Shown in pieces: positions 1 to 4,458 of a DNA stretch of 6,424 bases. Within the stretch, counting starts at the first letter, position 1; the number at the start of each line of letters is the position of its first letter. Under the pieces are notes generated by a model. It worked only from the letters and a program-made list of their open reading frames with translations. It did no database searches and had not been told where the DNA came from. The stretch is taken from NCBI GenBank assembly GCA_937951455.1, contig CALFBU010000286.1:1-6424 (forward strand), written 5' to 3'. Source of the DNA: an uncultured Rhizobiaceae group bacterium (GTDB lineage Bacteria > Pseudomonadota > Alphaproteobacteria > Rhizobiales > Rhizobiaceae). The position numbers were made by a program, and so were the translations under genes.

Positions 1-772
1 GGGGTGTGACTGCTGTCGTATCTGCCAAGATCGTTTCTGCTTTGGCAATTCTATCGAGCCTTAGCATTGCAAGTGCGATGTTGCCTGACACGCTGCCAAG
101 TGTACCTGCTGGTTTGCCATCTGCCGTAATGGGCGTTGAAGTTGCGGGTAGCGGGTCCTTGCTTTCGACTATGATGATGCGTTTTTTTGCTGTGCCACGG
201 TGCTGCATTCTGGAGACAACTTCTTGTCCGACATAACATCCTTTTTTAAAGTCTACGCCACCGAATTGGTCCATCAAGACCTCATGTGGGTAGGCGTCGC
301 CATAATCAAAATCCAAGCCACCTTGTGGCATTGCATTATTGATGCGGTGTTGTGTGTAATCCGCTTCCTCACAATTCGGCTTTGTACCAGAATAATCACG
401 CCAGCCCATCGTTTTTAATCGCGGATCTGCTACCTGTTTTTCTGCATTTGGATTTTCATCTCCCCATAACGCAAATACGCTCAATTCGGGCTGTGGTTCG
501 ATTGTTACTTTTGCGCGCAGTCTATAAAAGGTCAGACGCTTTGTAAAATCTTCCGCAAGGCTGGTTGCAATATCAAAGACAAAGCCATCGTCTTTTTTAA
601 TCAGGAAAAAATCAAAAAGTATCTTTCCTTGTGGCGTAAGTAACGCGCCAAAAGAGGCTTGCTTGTCTTCAAGGCCAATGACCTTGCAGGTTAAAATGTT
701 GTCCAGAAAGCTTTCAGCTTCCTCGCCTGATACTTTAATCAGAGAGCGATCATTTAAGAGGGCAATTTTCAC
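1..772 (-). CDS. ygfZ: YgfZ/IBA57-family folate-binding protein (C-terminus cut by window edge)
   Basis: This is a GcvT-like tetrahydrofolate-binding protein of the YgfZ/COG0354 family. E. coli YgfZ and mitochondrial IBA57 support maturation or repair of certain 4Fe-4S enzymes, such as the tRNA methylthiolase MiaB. I translated the minus strand and see 257 codons before the window ends. The family signature K-G-C-Y-x-G-Q-E is intact at residues 177-184 (KGCYVGQE), followed by VVSRMQHRG and preceded by the usual QFGGVDFK stretch; Cys179 is the invariant cysteine. The N-terminus (LNDRSLIKVSGEEAESFLDN) and the FGALLTPQGKILFD segment near residue 41 also fit the family. The start is GTG at 772-770, with a good GGAG 7 nt upstream and only 2 nt after the stop of the preceding gene, so it is co-transcribed with it. 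Usual length is roughly 270-330 aa, so only a few dozen residues are likely missing. It was easy to miss because it has no ATG start and no stop inside the window. Confidence 0.93.
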   Translation of the reverse strand, partial: MKIALLNDRSLIKVSGEEAESFLDNILTCKVIGLEDKQASFGALLTPQGKILFDFFLIKKDDGFVFDIATSLAEDFTKRLTFYRLRAKVTIEPQPELSVFALWGDENPNAEKQVADPRLKTMGWRDYSGTKPNCEEADYTQHRINNAMPQGGLDFDYGDAYPHEVLMDQFGGVDFKKGCYVGQEVVSRMQHRGTAKKRIIIVESKDPLPATSTPITADGKPAGTLGSVSGNIALAMLRLDRIAKAETILADTTAVTP

Positions 773-774
773 AA

Positions 775-1437
775 TTAGTCTCCAGCAACGAAGAAAGTCC
801 ATCGGCCTGATGGTGTAATCCCGGCTCGGTAAAAAATATACCCGCCAAAATCTTTCATATCCTGAAAGTCGCCATACGTTACTATCCGAAATAATTCAAC
901 CATCTGGGGGTCTGTCAGTTTATCCAAGGGATAAGCAAAAAAGTAAGGCCATACGTAAAGTTCGCGGTCTGTCCCCTTGTCCAGATGAACATATCCAGCT
1001 TCCAGAATGTCCTGCAAAATTGCCAGTGTTTCATGCCCATTTTCGTCACCGGATTCTTGTTTTAGAAACTCTATTGGATCGCCATCAAAGCCGCCGAGCG
1101 ATAGCATCGTACTGGCGTCGCCTGTGCCAATGTAAGCACGCAGTTTTTCTACGTCTCCAGATTTTGTTGCTTCCAGAATAAGTTCGCGCATGCGTCTGGT
1201 CGGGAAGGGCAGTGCATCCAAGTCGTAAGAAATTTCAGGCAATTCTTCTGCAGAAGCAGATGTTGTTGAAGCTGCCGCACCCTCTTCTTGTAAATTTTCC
1301 TCTGAAGGTTCTTCCAATTCTTCTTGAATGATTTCAGGCTGAGTGGGCGTTTCTTGCGCGTACGAAAAGGAACTGCTTTGCAACAAAAATGCAAACACAA
1401 TCAGATATTTCCAACGCTGCTTAAAGAACATATTCAT
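775..1437 (-). CDS. Conserved alphaproteobacterial secreted protein of unknown function
   Basis: I do not know a function. From the ATG at 1437 the protein is 220 aa. Residues 1-27 are a clear Sec signal peptide: a basic start (KQRWK), a hydrophobic core (YLIVFAFLL) and a likely cleavage after SYA. No lipobox cysteine is present, so a soluble periplasmic protein is expected. Residues 28-70 are an acidic Glu/Pro/Ser/Thr/Ala-rich linker. Residues 73-220 form a compact, well-composed domain, with the stretches ALPFPTRRMRELILEA, SLGGFDGDPIEFL, EAGYVHLDKGT, LYVWPYFFAYPLDKL and a C-terminal GRWTFFVAGD. I recall near-identical blocks in rhizobial proteins annotated only as hypothetical. The ELILEATKSGDVEKL helix faintly resembles an ankyrin helix, but there is no repeat. 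An upstream in-frame ATG at 1452 exists but lacks a ribosome site and would spoil the signal peptide; GGTGG sits 4 nt before 1437. The gene ends 2 nt before ygfZ. Confidence 0.85.
   Translation of the reverse strand: MNMFFKQRWKYLIVFAFLLQSSSFSYAQETPTQPEIIQEELEEPSEENLQEEGAAASTTSASAEELPEISYDLDALPFPTRRMRELILEATKSGDVEKLRAYIGTGDASTMLSLGGFDGDPIEFLKQESGDENGHETLAILQDILEAGYVHLDKGTDRELYVWPYFFAYPLDKLTDPQMVELFRIVTYGDFQDMKDFGGYIFYRAGITPSGRWTFFVAGD
780..783 (-). promoter_or_regulatory. Shine-Dalgarno site of ygfZ, inside the end of the preceding gene
   Basis: On the minus strand the sequence reads TGGAGACTAATTGTG. GGAG at 783-780 lies 7 nt before the GTG codon at 772 and inside the last codons of the upstream gene, whose TAA stop is at 777-775. 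This fixes the GTG as the start and suggests translational coupling of the two genes. Confidence 0.7.
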
Positions 1438-1473
1438 ACACCCACCATACATGTTTAAAGAGTGTAGTGCGAG

Positions 1474-1504
1474 ACTATAGTTATGAAAAGAAGTTATTCT
1501 TCAA
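1474..1504 (-). promoter_or_regulatory. Weak candidate promoter before the secreted-protein/ygfZ pair
   Basis: In the 88-nt gap after the small gene, the minus strand carries TTGAAG (1504-1499), a 19-nt spacer and TATAGT (1479-1474). The -10 is a 5/6 match to TATAAT, but the spacer is longer than the ideal 17. It could give the two downstream genes their own start, or they may simply be read through from the Nudix gene. Confidence 0.25.
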
Positions 1505-1525
1505 TTTGTTGCGAGTAAGTATTGC

Positions 1526-1789
1526 TTATTGCAGGGTTCGTTGAAGGGGCAGAATGCCCAGTTCGTCAAGGTTCTTGAAATGCGTAATCAACTTTGAGGC
1601 TTCTTCCATGCCTTTTTCGTTTGCCAGACGTTCAATTGCTTCTTGAATGAAGACTTCAACTATTAAATGCGTGCCTAGATTTTCAGCCTGAATGTCCGCC
1701 CAGATATCAGAAAAATACTCTTTGGCTAAAGCGCGTTTTTCCTGATCAATCAGATCGTCCAAATTATCTGGTATATTATTTGTTGTCAC
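1526..1789 (-). CDS. Small acidic hypothetical protein, 87 aa
   Basis: I do not assign a function. From the GTG at 1789 the protein reads (M)TTNNIPDNLDDLIDQEKRA and continues as a mostly helical, Glu/Leu-rich chain (ALAKEYFSDIWADIQ, EVFIQEAIERLANEKGMEEA) with no cysteine, signal peptide or membrane segment, so it is probably cytoplasmic. It resembles a class of short rhizobial hypothetical proteins with an EYxxxxWxxxxxEG-like helix and a conserved C-terminal helix, but that is from memory. The frame is also open upstream to a TTG at 1843. I prefer 1789 because the added 18 residues look non-native, and because an AGGG lies 9 nt before the GTG. It sits between two secreted proteins on the same strand with gaps of about 90 nt on each side, so it may be transcribed with them or alone. 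Confidence 0.6.
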   Translation of the reverse strand: MTTNNIPDNLDDLIDQEKRALAKEYFSDIWADIQAENLGTHLIVEVFIQEAIERLANEKGMEEASKLITHFKNLDELGILPLQRTLQ

Positions 1790-1880
1790 AATCCCAAACC
1801 CTAATTGTATAGTCCCGATCCTGTTTAGGTTATTTTGAGGCAAAAATCATCAGGTGCCAAAAGAATGATTTAACAAATGG

Positions 1881-2324
1881 TTAACGCCCGTAACGGGAAG
1901 GAATTTCGCCAGATAGTTTTTTGCCCTCTGCAATATATCGATTATTGGCCTCGATGGCTGCATTTGTGCATTCGCGGTAAGTTTCCTGAAATCCTCTGAA
2001 GCCATGGTTGAAGTTTGCAATCATTTGCGCTTTGCGCTCATCTGTTGGCTCTTCATTGTTAATCATATCCTGCATGGCCTGACGCCATTTCTGGTCTTCA
2101 TTGGCATTGCACAACTCTCTTAGATAATGCAGCGAACCCAGAATTTCTGACAAGCGCAGCATTTGAGGCTCATAGGCTGGCGGGAGTGTTGTTATTTTAG
2201 GTAATTCTGCCTCCGTTGGTGTTTCGTTTGTTTGCGTCGTTGATTGCGCATGCGCGAGCACTGAAATGCCCATGCATGTGATAAATGTCAAAGATCTGAA
2301 AAAGGTTATAAATGTGATGCGCAT
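1881..2324 (-). CDS. TIGR02301 family secreted protein (two conserved cysteines)
   Basis: The protein matches my memory of the TIGR02301 family, found in rhizobia, Brucella, Caulobacter and relatives; its function is unknown. Starting at the ATG at 2324 it is 147 aa, with a signal peptide at residues 1-26 (RITFITFFR, then a hydrophobic core, cleavage after AHA). The mature chain has a short Thr/Pro/Glu-rich spacer, then the family block PPAYEPQMLRLSEILGSLHY (49-68), ELCN with Cys72, a helical middle, and FNHGFRGFQETYRECT with Cys119, ending in RYGR. Cys72 and Cys119 are the two well-separated family cysteines, which suggests a disulfide in the periplasm. The frame is open back to an ATG at 2399, but those 25 extra residues are polar and would bury the signal peptide. 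No strong ribosome site precedes 2324. It lies 93 nt downstream of the Nudix gene and may share its transcript. Confidence 0.88.
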   Translation of the reverse strand: MRITFITFFRSLTFITCMGISVLAHAQSTTQTNETPTEAELPKITTLPPAYEPQMLRLSEILGSLHYLRELCNANEDQKWRQAMQDMINNEEPTDERKAQMIANFNHGFRGFQETYRECTNAAIEANNRYIAEGKKLSGEIPSRYGR

Positions 2325-2417
2325 GTTTTGTGTTGTGCTGTATTTCTCGACTGATTTTGAATATGATGTATTGAATTTGAATTTGCAATCATCATGCATA
2401 ATGATGGTTACTTTGCG

Positions 2418-2831
2418 TCATTTATCTTTCATAATTTCCATTATGAATTCCGGGGTATCGGGGGTGGTGAGCATGGTTTTCATTTCTTCGAGACTAAACC
2501 AGCCGATATCAGTTGCATCATCCAGCGCTTTTGGCTCTCCAGTAAATGTGTTTGTGACAAAGGTCGCCAACACAAAATGGTATTTTAAAGCTCCGTCATC
2601 ACCGTAGCTTATGCGGTCGCGGACTTTTGCAAATTTCAGGCTTGTTGCAGTAAGGTCGGTTTCCTCTTTCAATTCTCGCTTTGCAGCCGCTTCAAGGGTT
2701 TCGCCTACTTCTTGCGATCCGCCAGGAAGTGACCAATGACCTTCATAAGGGTCTTTGCCGCGTTTTATCAGGAGAAATTTATCTTTGTCATAAACAAGGA
2801 CGCTTGCCCCCGTTATTGGTTTAAGTGGCAT
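2418..2831 (-). CDS. Nudix hydrolase (MutT/ADP-ribose pyrophosphatase type)
   Basis: A single-domain cytoplasmic Nudix pyrophosphatase that hydrolyses a nucleoside diphosphate linked to another moiety, with Mg2+. From the ATG at 2831 it is 137 aa, a normal length. The Nudix box is complete: in this numbering Gly38, then five residues, Glu44, seven residues, and the catalytic REL-KEE helix at residues 52-57. The usual glycine two residues later is aspartate (ETDL instead of ETGL), which is a tolerated variant. WSLPGGSQEVGETLEAAAKR contains the typical LPGG entry. Substrate cannot be deduced: a MutT-like sanitising role or ADP-ribose/NADH-type hydrolysis are both possible. A TTG at 2837 is in frame, but the ATG at 2831 has AAGGA 8 nt upstream and is preferred. 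The gene is divergent from the SRAP gene, 89 nt away, and leads the minus-strand block. Confidence 0.94.
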   Translation of the reverse strand: MPLKPITGASVLVYDKDKFLLIKRGKDPYEGHWSLPGGSQEVGETLEAAAKRELKEETDLTATSLKFAKVRDRISYGDDGALKYHFVLATFVTNTFTGEPKALDDATDIGWFSLEEMKTMLTTPDTPEFIMEIMKDK

Positions 2832-2839
2832 TAGCAAAA

Positions 2840-2844
2840 TCCTT
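2840..2844 (-). promoter_or_regulatory. Shine-Dalgarno site of the Nudix gene
   Basis: The minus strand reads AAGGATTTTGCTAATG. AAGGA at 2844-2840 is 8 nt from the ATG at 2831, which selects that ATG over the TTG two codons upstream (2837), which would sit only 2 nt from the site. Confidence 0.65.
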
Positions 2845-2864
2845 GGTAGTACTGCAAAATAGTT

Positions 2865-2892
2865 TTGCCATTATGTCGCAGATTCGTATAGA
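2865..2892 (+). promoter_or_regulatory. Candidate sigma70-type promoter of the SRAP-lysE transcript
   Basis: TTGCCA (2865-2870, 5/6 to TTGACA), a 16-nt spacer and TATAGA (2887-2892, 4/6 to TATAAT) lie in the divergent gap. Transcription would start near 2899, giving a short leader of about 22 nt before the ATG at 2921. The -10 sits within a GATTC/GAATC inverted repeat. I saw no GTTC-N7-GTTC alphaproteobacterial LexA box in this gap. Confidence 0.45.
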
Positions 2893-2895
2893 ATC
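2881..2895. repeat. Inverted repeat GATTC-GTATA-GAATC made of two GANTC sites
   Basis: Perfect 5-bp arms flank a 5-nt centre that contains most of the proposed -10 of the SRAP promoter. Each arm is also a GANTC site, the target of the CcrM cell-cycle DNA methylase present in most alphaproteobacteria. The two sites are 10 bp apart, about one helical turn. Whether it acts as an operator, a methylation switch or neither cannot be told from sequence. Confidence 0.55.
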
Positions 2896-2920
2896 CACAG
2901 ACCTTATGTTAGAGTTTTTT

Positions 2921-3667
2921 ATGTGCGGTCGTTTTTCATTATTGGCAAGTCCTGAACAGCTTTGCAATCTATTTGAGATGGATGCATTGGATGTTTTTCC
3001 GCCGCGTTATAACATTGCGCCAACACAACCTATTTTGACGGTGGGTATTGGTCCCAACGCCACGCGTGAAGCACAGCTTGTTCGCTGGGGACTCATTCCG
3101 CATTGGGTGAAAGACCCTAATGAATTTACGCTGATTATCAATGCTCGTTCAGAAACTGCTAATACAAAAGCCTCATTCAAAACGGCCATGCGCCATCGCC
3201 GTGTTTTGATTCCGGCAACCGGGTTTTATGAATGGCACAGGCCAGCCGATAAGAAACAACCCAAACAAGCTTACTGGATCAAGCCAGCAGATGGTGGCGT
3301 AATTTGTTTTGCTGGACTTGTGGAAACCTGGATGGGCAAAGACGGTAGTGAAATGGATTCTGGTTGCATCCTGACCACGCAATCCAACACACAAATCGGC
3401 AATATTCACCATCGTATGCCTGTTGTCATTCAGCTCAAAGATCTTGAGCAATGGCTCGATTGTAAAACGCAAGAGCCGCGCGATGTGGCTCATCTGATGC
3501 AGGGTGTAGAAGATGGGTTCTTTGAAGCCATTGCCGTTAGTGACCGCGTCAACAAGGTTGCCAATGTCGGGCCGGAAGTTCAGGAACCTGGTTTGGCAGA
3601 GTCGATTGTTTCCAAGCCATCAAAGAAAAAACCCAAGCCTGAAACCAACCAGATGGATTTATTTTGA
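2921..3667 (+). CDS. SRAP domain protein (YedK/HMCES family) with a possible beta-clamp-binding tail
   Basis: SRAP proteins form a stable thiazolidine crosslink with abasic sites in single-stranded DNA through Cys2 and so shield them from strand breakage. The start must be the ATG at 2921, which gives MCGRFSLLAS, with Cys2 exposed after Met removal. The frame is open for 32 more codons upstream, but those would bury Cys2 and overlap the Nudix start. The protein is 248 aa. The other active-site residues are in place: Asn74 in LIINARSET, Glu104 in GFYEWHR and His163 in NIHHRMPVV, matching YedK Asn75, Glu105 and His160. PPRYNIAPTQ at 27-36 is also a family block. After the domain there is a Lys/Pro-rich tail (SKPSKKKPKPETN) ending in QMDLF, which resembles the beta-clamp pentapeptide. 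Only a weak AGAG precedes the ATG, followed by T6. The stop overlaps the next start by one base. Confidence 0.96.
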   Translation: MCGRFSLLASPEQLCNLFEMDALDVFPPRYNIAPTQPILTVGIGPNATREAQLVRWGLIPHWVKDPNEFTLIINARSETANTKASFKTAMRHRRVLIPATGFYEWHRPADKKQPKQAYWIKPADGGVICFAGLVETWMGKDGSEMDSGCILTTQSNTQIGNIHHRMPVVIQLKDLEQWLDCKTQEPRDVAHLMQGVEDGFFEAIAVSDRVNKVANVGPEVQEPGLAESIVSKPSKKKPKPETNQMDLF

Positions 3668-4275
3668 TGGTGTTTGGATTTGCAATGGGCTTTGCGCTCG
3701 GGTTGTCCTTGATCGTTGCTATTGGCGCGCAGAATGCCTTCATTCTTAGGCAGGGAATATTGCGTCAGCATGTTTTTGTTCTGTGTCTGATTTGCGCAGT
3801 TTCGGATGCCGTTTTGATTGCAATCGGCGTTGCTGGAGTTGGTGCAATAATCTCAAATTCTCCAAACCTACTCATGGTTATTCGTCTGGGGGGTGCCGCG
3901 TTTCTGCTTTGGTATGCTTTCGTTGCCATCCGTCGTGCCATAAATCCTGAGGGGTTGGAGGCCAATGCAGAAGCAAGTGCTGATCTAAAAACAGCTATTG
4001 GTACCTGTCTTGCTTTTACCTTTCTGAATCCTCACGTATATGTAGACACGGTTTTGCTTGTTGGCGCTTCTGCACCACATGAGGGAACAGCAAAGTTAGC
4101 CTATGCAATTGGCGCAATGCTTGCTTCCTTCGTTTGGTTTTTTGGGCTTGGGTTTGGCGCTCGCCTGTTGGAGCCGATATTTAAAAATCCTAGAGCGTGG
4201 CAAGTGTTGGATAGCATGATTGCCGTTGTAATGGTTTTGATTGCTTTTGGTCTCGTATATCCACTTCTTGCTTGA
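3667..4275 (+). CDS. LysE/ArgO-family amino-acid exporter
   Basis: An inner-membrane exporter of the LysE superfamily, whose characterised members export lysine or arginine. The protein has 202 aa, the usual size. The family signature GAQNAFILRQG is at residues 20-30, and NPHVYVDTVLLVG at 121-133 is the second conserved block. Hydrophobic segments at about 1-24, 36-60, 66-88, 110-134, 144-168 and 180-201 give six membrane spans. The IGAQNAF and NPHVYVDT motifs place it nearer the LysE/ArgO branch than the RhtB branch, but the substrate is inferred only. The ATG at 3667 overlaps the SRAP TGA stop by one base (TGATG), with GGA 9 nt upstream, so translation is probably coupled. A TTG directly before it is in frame and unlikely. 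No LysG-like regulator gene is nearby. Confidence 0.93.
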   Translation: MVFGFAMGFALGLSLIVAIGAQNAFILRQGILRQHVFVLCLICAVSDAVLIAIGVAGVGAIISNSPNLLMVIRLGGAAFLLWYAFVAIRRAINPEGLEANAEASADLKTAIGTCLAFTFLNPHVYVDTVLLVGASAPHEGTAKLAYAIGAMLASFVWFFGLGFGARLLEPIFKNPRAWQVLDSMIAVVMVLIAFGLVYPLLA

Positions 4276-4299
4276 CGCAAACCAACATTCGTTTATTAA
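4272..4299 (+). promoter_or_regulatory. cysS: Candidate promoter of the cysS leader and operon
   Basis: TTGACG (4272-4277, 5/6) overlaps the lysE stop codon. A 16-nt spacer leads to TATTAA (4294-4299, 4/6). The start of transcription would fall at about 4305-4308, right at the ATG of the small leader ORF. Two TTAAC copies in tandem (4296-4305) lie over the -10. The elements are plausible, not strong. Confidence 0.4.
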
Positions 4300-4306
4300 C
4301 TTAACA

Positions 4307-4402
4307 CATGAAAACGACCTTAACCCCGTCTTCACGCAAGACCTGCATTATCAAGTGTATTATTAACTAGCTCACCGCTGGTCTGGTCGTTCATGCTTTT
4401 TT
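4307..4402 (+). terminator. Terminator-like pairing with T6 run in the cysS leader (attenuator candidate)
   Basis: CATG-AA-AACGACC (4307-4319) can pair with GGTCGTT-CATG (4385-4395): seven pairs, a two-base bulge and four more pairs. A C and six T (4397-4402) follow at once, as in an intrinsic terminator, and it lies before cysS rather than after an open gap. The loop of about 65 nt is large, so this would be weak unless the intervening RNA folds. It could also serve as the terminator of the SRAP-lysE transcript. Confidence 0.3.
4308..4370 (+). CDS. Putative 20-aa leader peptide rich in Cys/Ile codons, upstream of cysS
   Basis: A short ORF runs from ATG at 4308 to TAG at 4368-4370. Its peptide begins MKTTLTPSSRK and ends TCIIKCIIN. 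Two Cys codons (4344-4346, 4356-4358) and four Ile codons (4347-4352, 4359-4364) crowd into the last eight sense codons. Cysteine is the substrate of the next gene product, CysRS, and isoleucine is the end product of the pathway that cimA, third in the operon, begins. There is no ribosome site, but the proposed promoter would start transcription almost on the ATG, so translation could be leaderless, as described for the trpL leader of Sinorhizobium meliloti. Base-paired structures and a T6 run follow. It may also be a chance ORF: the region is AT-rich, which favours Ile codons, and 20 codons is short. Confidence 0.35.
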   Translation: MKTTLTPSSRKTCIIKCIIN

Positions 4403-4426
4403 CCGAAATTTGAAACGTCCCGGACC
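4380..4426 (+). promoter_or_regulatory. Alternative hairpin that would disrupt the terminator-like stem
   Basis: GGTCTGG (4380-4386) pairs with CCGGACC (4420-4426) with one G-T pair, and CGTT (4388-4391) pairs with AACG (4414-4417) inside. The 5' arm shares bases with the 3' arm of the 4307-4395 pairing, so the two exclude each other. The T6 run lies in its loop. AGACC (4339-4343), directly before the first Cys codon, can also pair with GGTCT (4380-4384). A further small hairpin, AGGG-ATAA-CCCT, is at 4428-4439. Confidence 0.3.
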
Positions 4427-4458
4427 AAGGGATAACCCTGTTTGAATTTTGAGAACCC

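Noticed and set aside
6..546. Several open frames on the plus strand at the left edge
   Set aside because: They lie opposite the ygfZ coding sequence, which has a diagnostic KGCYVGQE motif on the minus strand; none has a recognisable protein.
1790..1843. TTG-initiated extension of the small acidic gene
   Set aside because: It starts with a rare TTG codon and adds residues that look like non-coding sequence; GTG 1789 has an AGGG upstream. Not excluded with certainty.
1870..1884. TTAAC-AAATG-GTTAA inverted repeat at the end of the TIGR02301 gene
   Set aside because: Only five mostly A-T pairs and no solid T run after it on the transcribed strand; too weak to call a terminator.
2325..2399. 25-codon upstream extension of the TIGR02301 gene from ATG 2399
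   Set aside because: The added residues are polar and precede a well-formed signal peptide starting at 2324.
2825..2920. 32-codon N-terminal extension of the SRAP reading frame
   Set aside because: It would place residues before Met-Cys2, whose free cysteine is needed for the family chemistry, and it overlaps the Nudix start; it also lacks a ribosome site.
2838..2920. LexA (SOS) operator upstream of the SRAP gene
   Set aside because: The family is called SOS-associated, so I looked for GTTC-N7-GTTC in the divergent gap and did not find it.
4276..4458. T-box riboswitch before cysS
   Set aside because: I see no T-box consensus, and these elements are typical of Firmicutes rather than alphaproteobacteria; the leader-peptide reading fits better.
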